Shown in pieces: positions 36,482 through 45,933 of a DNA stretch of 64,000 nucleotides. Source of the stretch: CAVSVP01 sp963731125 (lineage in GTDB: Bacteria > Pseudomonadota > Gammaproteobacteria > Competibacterales > Competibacteraceae); NCBI GenBank assembly GCA_963731125.1, contig CAVSVP010000008.1, positions 248,001 to 312,000 on the forward strand. The letters are read 5' to 3'. Numbering within the stretch: the first letter of the stretch is position 1; every line of letters starts with the position of its first letter. The position numbers and the translations under genes were made by a program. The notes beneath the pieces are model-generated. The model did not search any database and was not told where the DNA came from. It worked only from the letters and a program-made list of their open reading frames with translations.

Positions 36482-37146
36482 TACCGATCCCCCAGCAGCA
36501 CCTCGCCGGCCACCAGATGATCTAACACCTGGCGCAGCAACCCATGCTCGCCGGTTTGTTTGCCTCGGCACGGTCCGATGGCCAGCTGCTCGACCGCCCC
36601 TGTCGACCACCCGATTACACCCACCCAGCGCGCTTGCGGAAACCCCAGCCCGGGCGCTTGGCCGCTCGGTTGCGGATACGCCTCTTGGTTCGCCGCGGTG
36701 TCCGGCATCGACACCGTGGTACCATCCACCCGTTTCACCGCTCGCCCTTGCCACTTCCATGGCGTTTCCGCCCGCGCCTCCAGGGCTTGACCGGTCTCGC
36801 GCATCAAGCGCCATGCCAGCGCTTCGGGTAGCCGCTGGCGGGCTTTGCAGTATGCCCCCGTCGCACTCGAACAGGGCTCCTCGCCCGCCGCTACCCGCTC
36901 CGCTACCACCTGGGCCACCGCCTCCCGACACGAATGATCGGGATCGAGCACCTGCGCAATAAAGCTCGTGAGCGTGATCAGCGGGGGAAACACCCGTTGG
37001 CGATGCTCGCCCACCTCCTCTTCCACCGCCTGCGCCACCACCTCGGTGGGTAACACCTTGCCCAGCGGTAGCTCCTTCACTTGGCCAAAACGGTTTCTCA
37101 GGTTGACAATTTGCCCTTCAATGCGGGTACGAATAGACTGATACAG
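36480..37146 (-). pseudogene. IS4-family transposase fragment, 3'-truncated
   Basis: The N-terminal part of an IS4-type transposase runs from about 37146: QSIRTRIEGQIVNLRNRFGQ, VKELPLGKVLPTEVV, and the first catalytic Asp in KRVDGTTVSMPDTAANQEAY. Homology ends at GEVLLGDRYY, where the IS256 sequence begins. A GGAGG six bases before a CTG at 37146 suggests the native start was there or at a nearby non-ATG codon. The catalytic C-terminal half is lost. Confidence 0.8.
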
Positions 37147-37254
37147 GGTTCACCTCCCCATTAACTAAGTGAAAACGGGTTATATTGTACCACCTCGGTC
37201 AACCCATCTATCCATCTGATTTACATTTAAAATATGCTTAAGTAAGTGCCATTA

Positions 37255-38073
37255 ATGTCAGACTCTCTTTTGTTAGTTTTAGTACTTGCCATCCTACTAC
37301 TACTACTAACGGCCTGCACCACAGCTACCGAGCTTTTAGACAGAGAAGCGCGGAAGTTTGGTTTAACTCGCCAGGTGCTGAAGGGTACGGTTTATCAGCA
37401 TGTCGCCTATCAAAACGCCTTTACAGGCAATACATTCCACATTTACCTAGATGGAGATGGTACGCCTTGGTCAACCCGATTTATCATTGCAGCCGATCCT
37501 ACACCACGCAATCCCCTGGTTCTTCAGTTGATGGCGCAGGATGACACCCCCAGCCTTTATCTGGGACGACCTTGCTATCACGGCCTTGCCGCGGTTTCCC
37601 CTTGTAGCCCTCTGTTATGGACCAGCCGGCGCTATGGGCCTGAGGTCGTGGATAGCATGGCGGCTGCATTGGCTGGATTCCTGACAAGCACTCCTTATGC
37701 CAAGTTAGTCTTTATTGGTTATAGTGGTGGTGCTGCTTTGGCGATGCTTCTGGCGGAGCGATTTGCAACAACCCGTGGTGTGTTGACAGTCGCTGGCAAC
37801 CTTGATCCGGACCGTTGGGCAGTGTGGCATAATTATACTCCTCTACATGGCTCGCTGAATCCAGCTATCCGACCACCGCTATCATCAGCTATTTTGCAAA
37901 TGCATTATGCCGGAGGAAGGGATATAAATATTCCAACTCATCTCATCCATGATGTTGTAAGTATGCAACGTTCGGCTAAACTCATTGTCGTTGAAGACTA
38001 TGATCATGTTTGTTGCTGGGAAGCAACGTGGCCCATCATTCTTGCTCGATGGCAAGCCGGTATGAAAAGGTAA
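37255..38073 (+). CDS. Alpha/beta-hydrolase-fold lipoprotein
   Basis: About 272 residues from the ATG at 37255; GTG at 37246 adds three. A hydrophobic signal (LLLVLVLAILLLLLTAC) ends at a lipobox Cys, so the protein is probably lipid-anchored. The nucleophile elbow is GYSGGAA, preceded by the strand KLVFIG, with a candidate acid in VAGNLDPDRW and the His in YDHVCCW. Substrate unknown. It stands alone after the IS4 remnant. Confidence 0.78.
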   Translation: MSDSLLLVLVLAILLLLLTACTTATELLDREARKFGLTRQVLKGTVYQHVAYQNAFTGNTFHIYLDGDGTPWSTRFIIAADPTPRNPLVLQLMAQDDTPSLYLGRPCYHGLAAVSPCSPLLWTSRRYGPEVVDSMAAALAGFLTSTPYAKLVFIGYSGGAALAMLLAERFATTRGVLTVAGNLDPDRWAVWHNYTPLHGSLNPAIRPPLSSAILQMHYAGGRDINIPTHLIHDVVSMQRSAKLIVVEDYDHVCCWEATWPIILARWQAGMKR

Positions 38074-38219
38074 GTATATGATTTTATACTTTTAATAAAT
38101 TATAGAATAGTATAAAATAGCAGAATTTCTATTGTTGCTTTTGAACCTACTTTTGTTTAAGCTTAAAAATCAGCAATGCTTAAAAGAAGCGCAATGAATA
38201 GGGGGAAGGAAAGTAGACA

Positions 38220-39653
38220 ATGTTTAATAATATTTATAATTATTTTTTGTTGTTAAATAACAACGTTAGCGGACTGGTTGTTAGCGCTTTGAGTGCAGCA
38301 GCACTAAGTCTAACGTTGTTGCCTGCCTTGGCAATTGCGCAAGAACAACAAAGAGGGCTTAGTGACCTTCCAGAGGTGCCTGGTTTAAACACAACCCAAT
38401 CAAATGCAATGGCTTTGATTGTAGATGTTTGTCCTTCAGGAGAAAACGCGCCGGATTTCCAAGAAAACTGCAATAGTGTTGTCGGTGCAGGCCTATCTGG
38501 ATTGGATAACCAATATATTAATTCCGTTCAGTGGTTCACGCCGGACCAGATTGTTTCCCAAGGTGTCGAAGCGACCAAAATCTCAGCAGGATATCTAGCT
38601 AGTATAAGCACGGTTATTACCGCGCGTTTACTTGAACTGCGGTCTGGGTTGGCAGGAGTTGGTGCACCGGGTGTGCAGTATGGGCTCAGCGGAAAATCGG
38701 TCCCTACTGCAGACCGAAGGACTAATTCAGAAACTGGAGGGGGGGCCAGTGCGGACGAGGCAGCTATCCTCAGTCGCCTGGGTGCCTATATCAACGTGTT
38801 GTACAACACGGGTGATGTCGACTCAACCTTTGAGGAGCAGGCAGGTTTTGATTTCGATATCTGGGGTGTCACCGCAGGGGCCGATTATCAATTTACGGAT
38901 AACTTAATCTTCGGAGCAGCTTTTAGCTATCGAAATTCTGATGCCAATTTCAAAAATAACCACGGTGGCACGGATAGCGATTCTTACAACGGATCTCTCT
39001 ATGGTTCATACTATGTTACAGACCGGTTTTACTTCGAGGGGATCGCGACGTATGGAGCGATCAACTACGACACAACGCGTAGAGTCAATTATTCCATAGG
39101 ATCTAATGTAGTTACTAATGGTCAAACCGTAAATACCAAAGCTACCGCAGACCCGGATGGTTATCAATATTCCTTTAGCTTAGGTGGCGGTTATGAGTAT
39201 CCTTTGGGTGCGTTAAGCGTCAATCCATATTTTCGCCTGACCCGTACCAAGTTGCATGTGGATTCATACAAAGAGAACGGTGGTGACGGTTGGGCAACCC
39301 GCGTTTCGAGCCAAAATGTCCGTTCGCTGATATCGACCCTGGGCACGCAATTCTCCTATGCAATTAGTACGCGGTGGGGCGTTTTGCTGCCGCAAATCCG
39401 GGGTGAATGGAATCATGAAGCTAAAAATGATAGTCGTAATATTGGCGTTCGTTTTCTGGGTGACTTGACGAGTGGGGGTGACACTTTTAACGTTGTAACC
39501 GACGAACCGGATAAGAACTTCTTTAATGTAGGTCTTGGAATCTCCGGTACGTTTGCTCGAGGCGTATCGGCGTTTTTTGATTACGATGCCTTGCTAGGAT
39601 ATGATGACATTGACAGTCACCGATTTTTGGTGGGAGCGCGAATGGAGTTTTAG
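38220..39653 (+). CDS. Outer-membrane autotransporter-type beta-barrel protein
   Basis: Protein of 477 residues with an N-terminal signal region of about 40 residues (LSAAALSLTLLPALAIAQ). A short Gly/Ser-rich passenger follows, up to about residue 205, then a C-terminal barrel of alternating aromatic strands (DYQFTDNLIFGAAFSYRNS, FEGIATYGAINYDT, GVSAFFDYDALLGYDD) ending in a terminal Phe (VGARMEF), the classical outer-membrane insertion signal. The passenger is too short for a large adhesin, so the function is unknown. GGGGGAAGG precedes the ATG at about 13 bases. Confidence 0.82.
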   Translation: MFNNIYNYFLLLNNNVSGLVVSALSAAALSLTLLPALAIAQEQQRGLSDLPEVPGLNTTQSNAMALIVDVCPSGENAPDFQENCNSVVGAGLSGLDNQYINSVQWFTPDQIVSQGVEATKISAGYLASISTVITARLLELRSGLAGVGAPGVQYGLSGKSVPTADRRTNSETGGGASADEAAILSRLGAYINVLYNTGDVDSTFEEQAGFDFDIWGVTAGADYQFTDNLIFGAAFSYRNSDANFKNNHGGTDSDSYNGSLYGSYYVTDRFYFEGIATYGAINYDTTRRVNYSIGSNVVTNGQTVNTKATADPDGYQYSFSLGGGYEYPLGALSVNPYFRLTRTKLHVDSYKENGGDGWATRVSSQNVRSLISTLGTQFSYAISTRWGVLLPQIRGEWNHEAKNDSRNIGVRFLGDLTSGGDTFNVVTDEPDKNFFNVGLGISGTFARGVSAFFDYDALLGYDDIDSHRFLVGARMEF

Positions 39654-39680
39654 CGTCTTCCAAAATTTAGGTAGTGTCCC

Positions 39681-39928
39681 TCAACTGTCTTGATGGACGC
39701 GGTACGAATCAGTCGTAGGTTTCAGATGTGGCCGGCACCGCTTCTCTAACGCCAGCGCGTAGGCCTGTACCCATCGGAAAAGGGTCGTGTGGTCAACCAA
39801 TAGGCCCTTTCCCGCATCATCTCTTCCAAATCTCGGTAACTCAAGGAATAGCTCAGATACCAGCGAACACAAAGCAGCATGATCTCGCCTTCATAGCGGC
39901 GCCATTTAAACGGGTTAGCTTGGCTCAT
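39681..39928 (-). pseudogene. IS6-family transposase remnant, frameshifted
   Basis: Two overlapping reverse frames carry NPFKWRRYEGEIMLLCVRWY with SLSYRDLEEMM, then, after a one-base shift near 39805, LLVDHTTLFRWVQAYALALE and CRPHLKPTTDSYRV. Together they are the first third of an IS6/IS26-type transposase. The catalytic core is missing. Confidence 0.8.
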
Positions 39929-39939
39929 GAGGTGGATGC

Positions 39940-40149
39940 GCTTATCGCTCAGGATGAAAAGAAGGGCATCCTGACAGATTCCACGCTATTTTTGCAACAC
40001 AACGTTTAACTGTGCAGCAAGTCGCTGAACTTCCAGACAGACGGGATCAAGGGGCACTGATTAAAACCCTCATGAAAGCCTATGGTTTCTCAAAGGCCAG
40101 TGTATACCGCTATCTTGCTCTAGCAACAGAAGTTGAATTACTGGAATAG
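39940..40149 (+). pseudogene. Remnant of a recombinase-type helix-turn-helix domain
   Basis: A forward frame ending at a TAG at 40147-40149 reads LTVQQVAELPDRRDQGALIK and AYGFSKASVYRYLA, the C-terminal DNA-binding helix-turn-helix pattern of Hin-like resolvases. Upstream the frame is closed by a TGA near 39955. It abuts the IS6 remnant, so the two probably come from one decayed transposon. Confidence 0.55.
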
Positions 40150-40299
40150 CCTGATTCGTGCGTTTGGGCAAAAATATTCACATTTTTTGAAGAAAATCTT
40201 GCCTATAATTATCTTATTTTAATCTATTCGCTGTGACCAATAACCATGACAGACAAATTCTACACTGCAAAACCCTGTGTCCAGGACCAGGGTAGCGCC

Positions 40300-42639
40300 A
40301 TGGGTTTGAGAGGGCGCTGGCTTGTGTTAGCCCTACTCTTGCTTGGTCTGTCTCCCGCTTATAGTGCCGTTGAGATCGTGGTGGAGCCTTTAGAAGCCGA
40401 GCTTGCTCGGCGCAGTGGAGCGGGTATTCGGACAAGCCACGGCGGTTATACCGGCGAAGGTTATGTTGATTACACTGACCATGGATTTATTGAATGGGAT
40501 GTAGAGGTCGAAACCCCAGGACTTTACCAGTTGGAATTCCGCTATGCGTTTGGCACAGAGGATGACCGGCTCCTGAATATATTCGGTAACGATCACATCG
40601 CTGTTGCCACAGAGGTGGTTTTTCCATCTACCCAACGGTTTGACAATTGGCAGACTGTATCGGTGTTTGCCAAGCTTGACGCAGGATTTAACATCATCCG
40701 GGCAGAAACCGTTACCGACAATGGACCCAATATAGACCACCTTCTGGTGTCTCTGACGCCTCCGGATCCTGATAAGTTTTTAAGTTTTCCTCTCTATTCG
40801 TCCCACAGCGTGTTCCGCGGCAGTGAACAGAATTCTCAGGCTTACTATCAAGTCATAGATCCCTTTGACCGCCGCACAACCTTTGATGACTGGAAAGAAA
40901 TCAATGGGTTTTCTTTCCCGGGGGCGGAGGACGCCCACGCGGTTTATCTCAATGGGGCCGATCTAAACTTCGGCCGGAGCATGTATGTCAAAACTCGTTC
41001 CAACGGGGATGTGGCGTCTTATGTTCAGAATTATCCTACCTTGGAAGACGCCATCCATGATACCAACCTGCTGGCCACCGTGGCCATGGAATACCGGGCG
41101 CCCGAGGACGATCCCAGCGCGCCCAAGTTCACCACGTTCTATGTGTTTGGTGCCACCGGAGAACGTTTGACTAAAATAGACCTGGACGGGCGGGGTGACA
41201 AGTTCGTGCCGGGTCTTTGTAACGTGTGCCATGGGGGTAAACCAAAACTCGGCGGCTTTCACGGTAGCTTGCCCACCTACGAGGACCAAGGCGATACCGG
41301 TGCCAAGTGGATTCCTTGGGATTTGGACACCTACCAGTTTCATCCTAGCTTGACCCGAGAGATGCAGGAAAGCGAGTTCAAAAAGCTCAACGCAGCCGTA
41401 TTGAAGACCAATCCCACCAGTACCACCAAGGTTCTGATCCGTGGCTGGTACGGAGGTGATGGGATGCCTACCCCGACCTTTGATGGCGATTTTGTGCCCT
41501 TGGGTTGGCAGAACACATCCGACGGCGATAAGAGCGAACTCTATCTCAAGGTGGTCGCGCCTAGTTGCCGTGCCTGCCATAATCAGCGGGGTACCTACAA
41601 CAACAGCGGTCATCCCGTATTTCAGGGCGAACTGCTGGAAAATTCCCTGGAATTCGCCTCCTACAGCGCTTTCAAAAGCTATCGAGATGAGATTGAGAGC
41701 CTGGTGTATGACCAAGGGCTTATGCCGTTGGCCAGACGGACCTACGAACTTTTCTGGCGCAGTACTCAGCCGAAGATTCTCGACGATGAGCTGTTTGCCG
41801 GTAAAGCCTATCAGAATCCACCGGCTTCAGTCTATTCCGGCGCGGCCCGATTTGATTTTGGTGATCTGCGCCGTCCCGGACGACCCGTAGCTCGAATTGC
41901 CGGGGCTCGGTTCTTTCAAGCTAGTTTTCCCTTCGACGAATACCTGTTTATGGATGTGCAGGAAGGTCTTAAGGTCCGCTTAAACGGTGGTCCTAGCTTA
42001 TTTGCTGCGCAAATTCGCTGGTTTATACAAAGCGCCCCCGGCAGTATTCCAGCCATCAACAATGATCGTGGTGCCCTGGCCACATTCAATCTGGATCCTA
42101 GCGCCTCGGCAGATATTAGAAGACCACCGGGTACCAGTAGTCCCTACCGTATCCGTCTGTCAGTGTCCAATGACTTTGCCACCTACAACGATATTAAGCA
42201 AGGTCAGCTTTGGTCCGATAGCACCTTAAGACCCGTGGTTTTCTCCGATACGAGTGCTAGTACCGATGATGTTTATGAACTGCTGGTTACTAATTATGCG
42301 TCGACCCGGTCATCCACTCTCTTGTCCTGTATCCACTGTCATAGCAATGGCAACGTCGTGAGCCGTGCCGAGGGTATCTTCATGCTGCGTGACTTTGACC
42401 TGCCTCAGGGCGACAATGAGGCTATCTGGAAAGCCTATGCCTTTGATCATTTATTAACCCGGGTCAGCTGCAGCGATCCCGAGAACAGTCTGGTGTTGAA
42501 AAAACCGGCAGGTCATCACCATTGGAACGGAACTGTCAACGGTTTCGGTAATCAGGGTAATTCCGGCGATACTAACCACCGCGCTAAAATTTTGCGATGG
42601 ATCATGGAGGGATGGCATGGATACCGTTGGGTTATATGA
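40300..42639 (+). CDS. Secreted three-haem c-type protein with an N-terminal carbohydrate-binding-like domain
   Basis: About 779 residues from the ATG at 40300, which opens a clean signal peptide (RGRWLVLALLLLGLSPAYS); ATG 40246 would add 18. Residues 25-150 resemble CBM6/CBM35-type beta-sandwich modules (GYTGEGYVDYTDHGFIEWDV, GLYQLEFRYAFG). Three CxxCH haem sites follow: CNVCH at 307, CRACH at 423 and CIHCH at 677, counted from ATG 40300. This suggests a periplasmic or extracellular electron-transfer or oxidative enzyme acting on a bound polymer. The substrate is not known. The end overlaps the next frame by 23 bases, and the last residues (HGYRWVI) look like frameshifted sequence. Confidence 0.8.
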   Translation: MGLRGRWLVLALLLLGLSPAYSAVEIVVEPLEAELARRSGAGIRTSHGGYTGEGYVDYTDHGFIEWDVEVETPGLYQLEFRYAFGTEDDRLLNIFGNDHIAVATEVVFPSTQRFDNWQTVSVFAKLDAGFNIIRAETVTDNGPNIDHLLVSLTPPDPDKFLSFPLYSSHSVFRGSEQNSQAYYQVIDPFDRRTTFDDWKEINGFSFPGAEDAHAVYLNGADLNFGRSMYVKTRSNGDVASYVQNYPTLEDAIHDTNLLATVAMEYRAPEDDPSAPKFTTFYVFGATGERLTKIDLDGRGDKFVPGLCNVCHGGKPKLGGFHGSLPTYEDQGDTGAKWIPWDLDTYQFHPSLTREMQESEFKKLNAAVLKTNPTSTTKVLIRGWYGGDGMPTPTFDGDFVPLGWQNTSDGDKSELYLKVVAPSCRACHNQRGTYNNSGHPVFQGELLENSLEFASYSAFKSYRDEIESLVYDQGLMPLARRTYELFWRSTQPKILDDELFAGKAYQNPPASVYSGAARFDFGDLRRPGRPVARIAGARFFQASFPFDEYLFMDVQEGLKVRLNGGPSLFAAQIRWFIQSAPGSIPAINNDRGALATFNLDPSASADIRRPPGTSSPYRIRLSVSNDFATYNDIKQGQLWSDSTLRPVVFSDTSASTDDVYELLVTNYASTRSSTLLSCIHCHSNGNVVSRAEGIFMLRDFDLPQGDNEAIWKAYAFDHLLTRVSCSDPENSLVLKKPAGHHHWNGTVNGFGNQGNSGDTNHRAKILRWIMEGWHGYRWVI

Positions 42640-42919
42640 TCCGGTTAACAGCCGATTCTATTTAAAGAATCGCCACGCCGGCGGCCGTGCCGACGTCAGT
42701 TTTGCCTTTGGACCGCGCAATAACAATTGGCTACCCATGAGTGGAGATTGGGACATTGATGGCGTGGATACCGTTGGGTTATATAATCAGGCCAATAGCC
42801 AATTTTACTTACAGAATGTCCATGAGGGAGGCCCTGCAGATATCAGCTTTCGTTTTGGGCCTCGTGCTCAAGACTGGCTACCGCTGAGCGGAGACTGGGA
42901 CTTTAGCGACTTTAAGTGA
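42617..42919 (+). CDS. Two-repeat FG-GAP/VCBS-like tail, probably the frameshifted C-terminus of the haem protein
   Basis: 100 codons from an ATG inside the end of the previous gene. Two near-identical repeats of about 46 residues read DTVGLYDPVNSRFYLKN, FAFGPRNNNWLPMSGDWD, then VDTVGLYNQANSQFYLQN, FRFGPRAQDWLPLSGDWD. Extending the frame five codons upstream gives SWRDGM, which continues the repeat pattern across the previous stop. Either the ATG at 42617 is used by translational coupling, or a one-base frameshift has cut the tail from a larger protein. It has no signal peptide of its own, which favours the second view. Confidence 0.6.
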   Translation: MDTVGLYDPVNSRFYLKNRHAGGRADVSFAFGPRNNNWLPMSGDWDIDGVDTVGLYNQANSQFYLQNVHEGGPADISFRFGPRAQDWLPLSGDWDFSDFK

Positions 42920-43016
42920 CCCATGTGCTGGGAATCAGTCGAGGATAGAAAAAACAGAATAAACTTAGCTCATTCATCAAAGCAGTTGAGGAACACTACC
43001 GGATATAACAATAACG

Positions 43017-44780
43017 CTATTTACTAAGCTGTTTGCGAAGGCTGAGCAGCTCAGGATGATTGGGCTCTACCGTTAAGCCGGTTTCGACGAGTTTACGGCT
43101 AATGCTTGGATCTTTTTCAGTCTGCAGGCTTTCCTTTGCCTGCTTTGCATATTCATCAGCAATGGCTTGTAAATTTGCCTTGGCTTGGGCATTATCGGGA
43201 TCGAGCTGTAATATGCGGTGGTAGGTTTCTGCCGCATTCAGCCCAGGCGGTTCCGCTAGATAACCCACGTCGCGGTGAGCCTGGGCAACTGCTAACAGTT
43301 GCGTTATTTGCTCTTGAACAAGCTGCTTGTGCAGAGTGCGCAGCTCCTCATTATCTGGCGCCAACGCGAGGCCGGTGTTGACGTACTTTAAAGTGGCACT
43401 TGGATTCTCCTGGTTATGGATACTTTCCCGGGCCCGTCGTACATAGTTTTCAGCAATGTTTTGTAAACCTGTCTTAGCCTGGGCATTGTTCGGGTCAAGC
43501 TCTAAGACCCGTTCATAAGTTTCTGCTGCATTCATGCCGGGTGGTTCCGCCAGATAACCCATATCGCGGTGTCCTTCAGCGACCTTTAAAAGCATTGCAA
43601 CCTCTTCTGGAACATTCTCTTTGTCAGCAGACGTCTTTTCAGCAGAGGCTTTAGCGGTCTGGGAAGACTCAGAAGACTGGGACAGTTTTGCAGCCTGGGG
43701 AGTGGCCTGCTGGGATGGAGCTGGCAAGTTTGTCACCGACACTGTATTACCGGTAGAAAACGATAAATCCGGCATCATTTGACTTAACCAATACAACATG
43801 CCCCCTACAACGGGTAAAAGTAAGGCAATTCCCAGGGGCCAACGAATACGGTATTGCTGTTTGGGAGTGGCAGCGCTTGCTGAATTGGGAGGTGTAATAA
43901 GTTGGATCGTTTCCTCCTGAGCGGGAGGCGAAGGTGCCTTGGCCTTTGAGTGGATTTCACCTATAGCCTCAATCAATTTCTCTGCGCTAGCAAAACGGTG
44001 ATCCGGGTTCTTTGCCAGCAAACCGTCGATAATTCCCTGGTAATCGGCAAGTCTCTCCGGTAAGCGGGGTACAGGGTGGTTGACGTGCATTAAAGCGAGG
44101 GAAAAGGAATCAGACGAGTGATAAGGTCGTTCTCCTGTTAGCATTTCGTGAAAGACAATACCAAGGCTATAGAGATCGCTGCGAGCATCTAGGGGTTTGC
44201 CCAGTGCCTGCTCAGGGCTCATATAATGAGGCGTGCCCACGGTCCAGCCAACGGCAGTAAGTTGAGTGCCGCCGATTAGGGTTTTGGCAATTCCAAAATC
44301 AGAAAGCACAGCCTTATTGTCCTCTCGAAAGAGAATGTTGGCCGGCTTGACATCGCGATGCACAAAGTGGTGTTTGTGGGCATAACCCAATGCGTTGGCA
44401 ACCTGAGAAAGAATTTCCGAGGATTGCGTCAGTGATAATCCCTGTTGAATGCGCTCCTTTAACGTGCCCCCTGCCAGGTACTCCATGGCCATGTAATAGC
44501 GGTTTTCGTGTGCGCCGATGTCGTAAATAGTAATGATATTAGGATGGGACAGTTGTCCAATGATTTTGCCCTCCTTGAGAAAGCGTTCGCAAAAGGTGGC
44601 ATCGGCAACTAAGGAGGTCGACATAAGCTTGAGCGCCACCTTGCGCTCCAAAGAGAGTTGAATAGCCAAGTACACACTGGCCATGGCTCCGCTGCCGATA
44701 GGCTTTTCTAGTTTATAACCCGGTATTTGGGGAGTCGACTCCGCGGATATAATCTGTGTCGAAGCTTTGGTGTCGACCAT
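43017..44780 (-). CDS. Membrane Ser/Thr protein kinase with duplicated periplasmic TPR-like repeats
   Basis: Protein of 587 residues. The kinase domain (about 20-285) has the glycine loop GSGAMASVY, Lys51 in VALKLM, HRDVKPANIL, DFG and SPE, and is complete. A Pro/Ala-rich linker leads to one membrane helix (WPLGIALLLPVVGGMLYWL). The periplasmic part holds two copies of an approximately 87-residue unit, beginning HRDMGYLAEPPGMNAAETYE and HRDVGYLAEPPGLNAAETYH, with TPR-like helices (RVLELDPNNAQAK). PknB-type bacterial kinases sense envelope signals through such domains. The neighbouring cyclase carries an FHA domain, a phosphothreonine reader and so a likely target. Confidence 0.93.
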   Translation of the reverse strand: MVDTKASTQIISAESTPQIPGYKLEKPIGSGAMASVYLAIQLSLERKVALKLMSTSLVADATFCERFLKEGKIIGQLSHPNIITIYDIGAHENRYYMAMEYLAGGTLKERIQQGLSLTQSSEILSQVANALGYAHKHHFVHRDVKPANILFREDNKAVLSDFGIAKTLIGGTQLTAVGWTVGTPHYMSPEQALGKPLDARSDLYSLGIVFHEMLTGERPYHSSDSFSLALMHVNHPVPRLPERLADYQGIIDGLLAKNPDHRFASAEKLIEAIGEIHSKAKAPSPPAQEETIQLITPPNSASAATPKQQYRIRWPLGIALLLPVVGGMLYWLSQMMPDLSFSTGNTVSVTNLPAPSQQATPQAAKLSQSSESSQTAKASAEKTSADKENVPEEVAMLLKVAEGHRDMGYLAEPPGMNAAETYERVLELDPNNAQAKTGLQNIAENYVRRARESIHNQENPSATLKYVNTGLALAPDNEELRTLHKQLVQEQITQLLAVAQAHRDVGYLAEPPGLNAAETYHRILQLDPDNAQAKANLQAIADEYAKQAKESLQTEKDPSISRKLVETGLTVEPNHPELLSLRKQLSK

Positions 44781-45051
44781 ATGGGTAGTGCGTCCTTACG
44801 CTCAAAGGGCTATGGGTAATTCTTTTCCCAAGTTTAAAGAGTAATAGAAATGTCAGCCGCTATCGTCCGTGATGACTTTGGATTGCCATACTTCGCTCGA
44901 TCCAATACAGAAAAAATGGATACATCTACACCAGCAAGCAGCACTATCGTTGTCAACACTGTGCCAAGTTACATCGGCGCTATTTATTACCTACTTTTAC
45001 AGGAAATAATAATCTGGAATAAATTCGAGCATTGCATTAAAATAACATTAT

Positions 45052-45933
45052 CTATTGTGTTATCCTAAAATAAATCGAATCTTCATTACTATTTATTGGC
45101 ATGCCAAGGCTAATTAAACCTTCTCCTGTCAATAACAATTCCTCTCGGTGTATATGTATTTCTCTGCCGTCTTGTGTTTTCACGTATGTACCGTTAAGAC
45201 TAAAATCCACTAATATAACTCTACCTAGCCGACACTCAATTTGCGCATGCAATCTAGAAGCACTTGGAAAGTGTGTTATTATATCACACTGTTCACTTCT
45301 ACCCAGTTTGATAGGTGATGAACTCAATGTCATTTTCTTTTCAATACCGCTATAATTTATCAATATATCTAATGAAGTTATTACGCTTTGTACCGGCATC
45401 TCATAGGTTAGCATTTCGACGTCTTTTTCCCAAATAATTTGATATGCTATTGTGTTTCCTTTCCCTTTAACAAAGACATAATCTAATCCACGAAAGTGGA
45501 TATTACTTTCTGGCGATAATTGTTTTATTGTCTGTTCCGTCGTAATAATTTGTCTTGCTTTAGCGATGTTGGCCATCCGGGCAGCAACGTTAACTGTATC
45601 GCCAAAAAGATTTGCATCCTCAGTAATAACATCACCATAATGTAAACCAATACGCACTGGCAGTCTGGAATAACGTTCAGCATTATCTAATGCTTGTTGA
45701 ATCTTACAAGCAGCCTGAACAGCATTATCGGCGTTAGAAAACTGGCACATAAGCTCATCGCCAATCGTCTGCACAACCTTGCCGCCGTTGTCAACAACGA
45801 TTTGAGACATGTTCTCCAGGCATTGCGCAATCTGTTTCCGAGCCTGCAGATCCCCTAACGTTTGGTATAGCTGTACACTACCCGCTACGTCTGCAAACAT
45901 CACAGCCAATTTCATCTGATTTTCATTCATCAT
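45052..45933 (-). CDS. Class III nucleotide cyclase fused to an FHA domain
   Basis: Protein of 293 residues without membrane segments. The cyclase (about 1-165) has metal aspartates in MFADVAGS and TIGDELM, and the transition-state Asn/Arg in LFGDTVNVAARM. The FHA domain (about 205-285) has LGRSEQCDI, SRLHAQIE and SLNGTYV, the residues that grip phosphothreonine. Adenylate is the likelier substrate but guanylate cannot be excluded. It lies upstream of, and in the same direction as, the Ser/Thr kinase gene, about 270 bases away. AT content is higher than in neighbouring genes. Confidence 0.9.
   Translation of the reverse strand: MMNENQMKLAVMFADVAGSVQLYQTLGDLQARKQIAQCLENMSQIVVDNGGKVVQTIGDELMCQFSNADNAVQAACKIQQALDNAERYSRLPVRIGLHYGDVITEDANLFGDTVNVAARMANIAKARQIITTEQTIKQLSPESNIHFRGLDYVFVKGKGNTIAYQIIWEKDVEMLTYEMPVQSVITSLDILINYSGIEKKMTLSSSPIKLGRSEQCDIITHFPSASRLHAQIECRLGRVILVDFSLNGTYVKTQDGREIHIHREELLLTGEGLISLGMPINSNEDSIYFRITQ

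Noticed and set aside
36386..36931. 181-codon Gly-rich reverse frame over the IS4 fragment
   Set aside because: It is a shifted frame of the transposase with extreme Gly/Arg bias.
40963..41715. 250-codon reverse frame inside the haem protein
   Set aside because: Antisense to CxxCH motifs and signal-bearing gene; no independent support.
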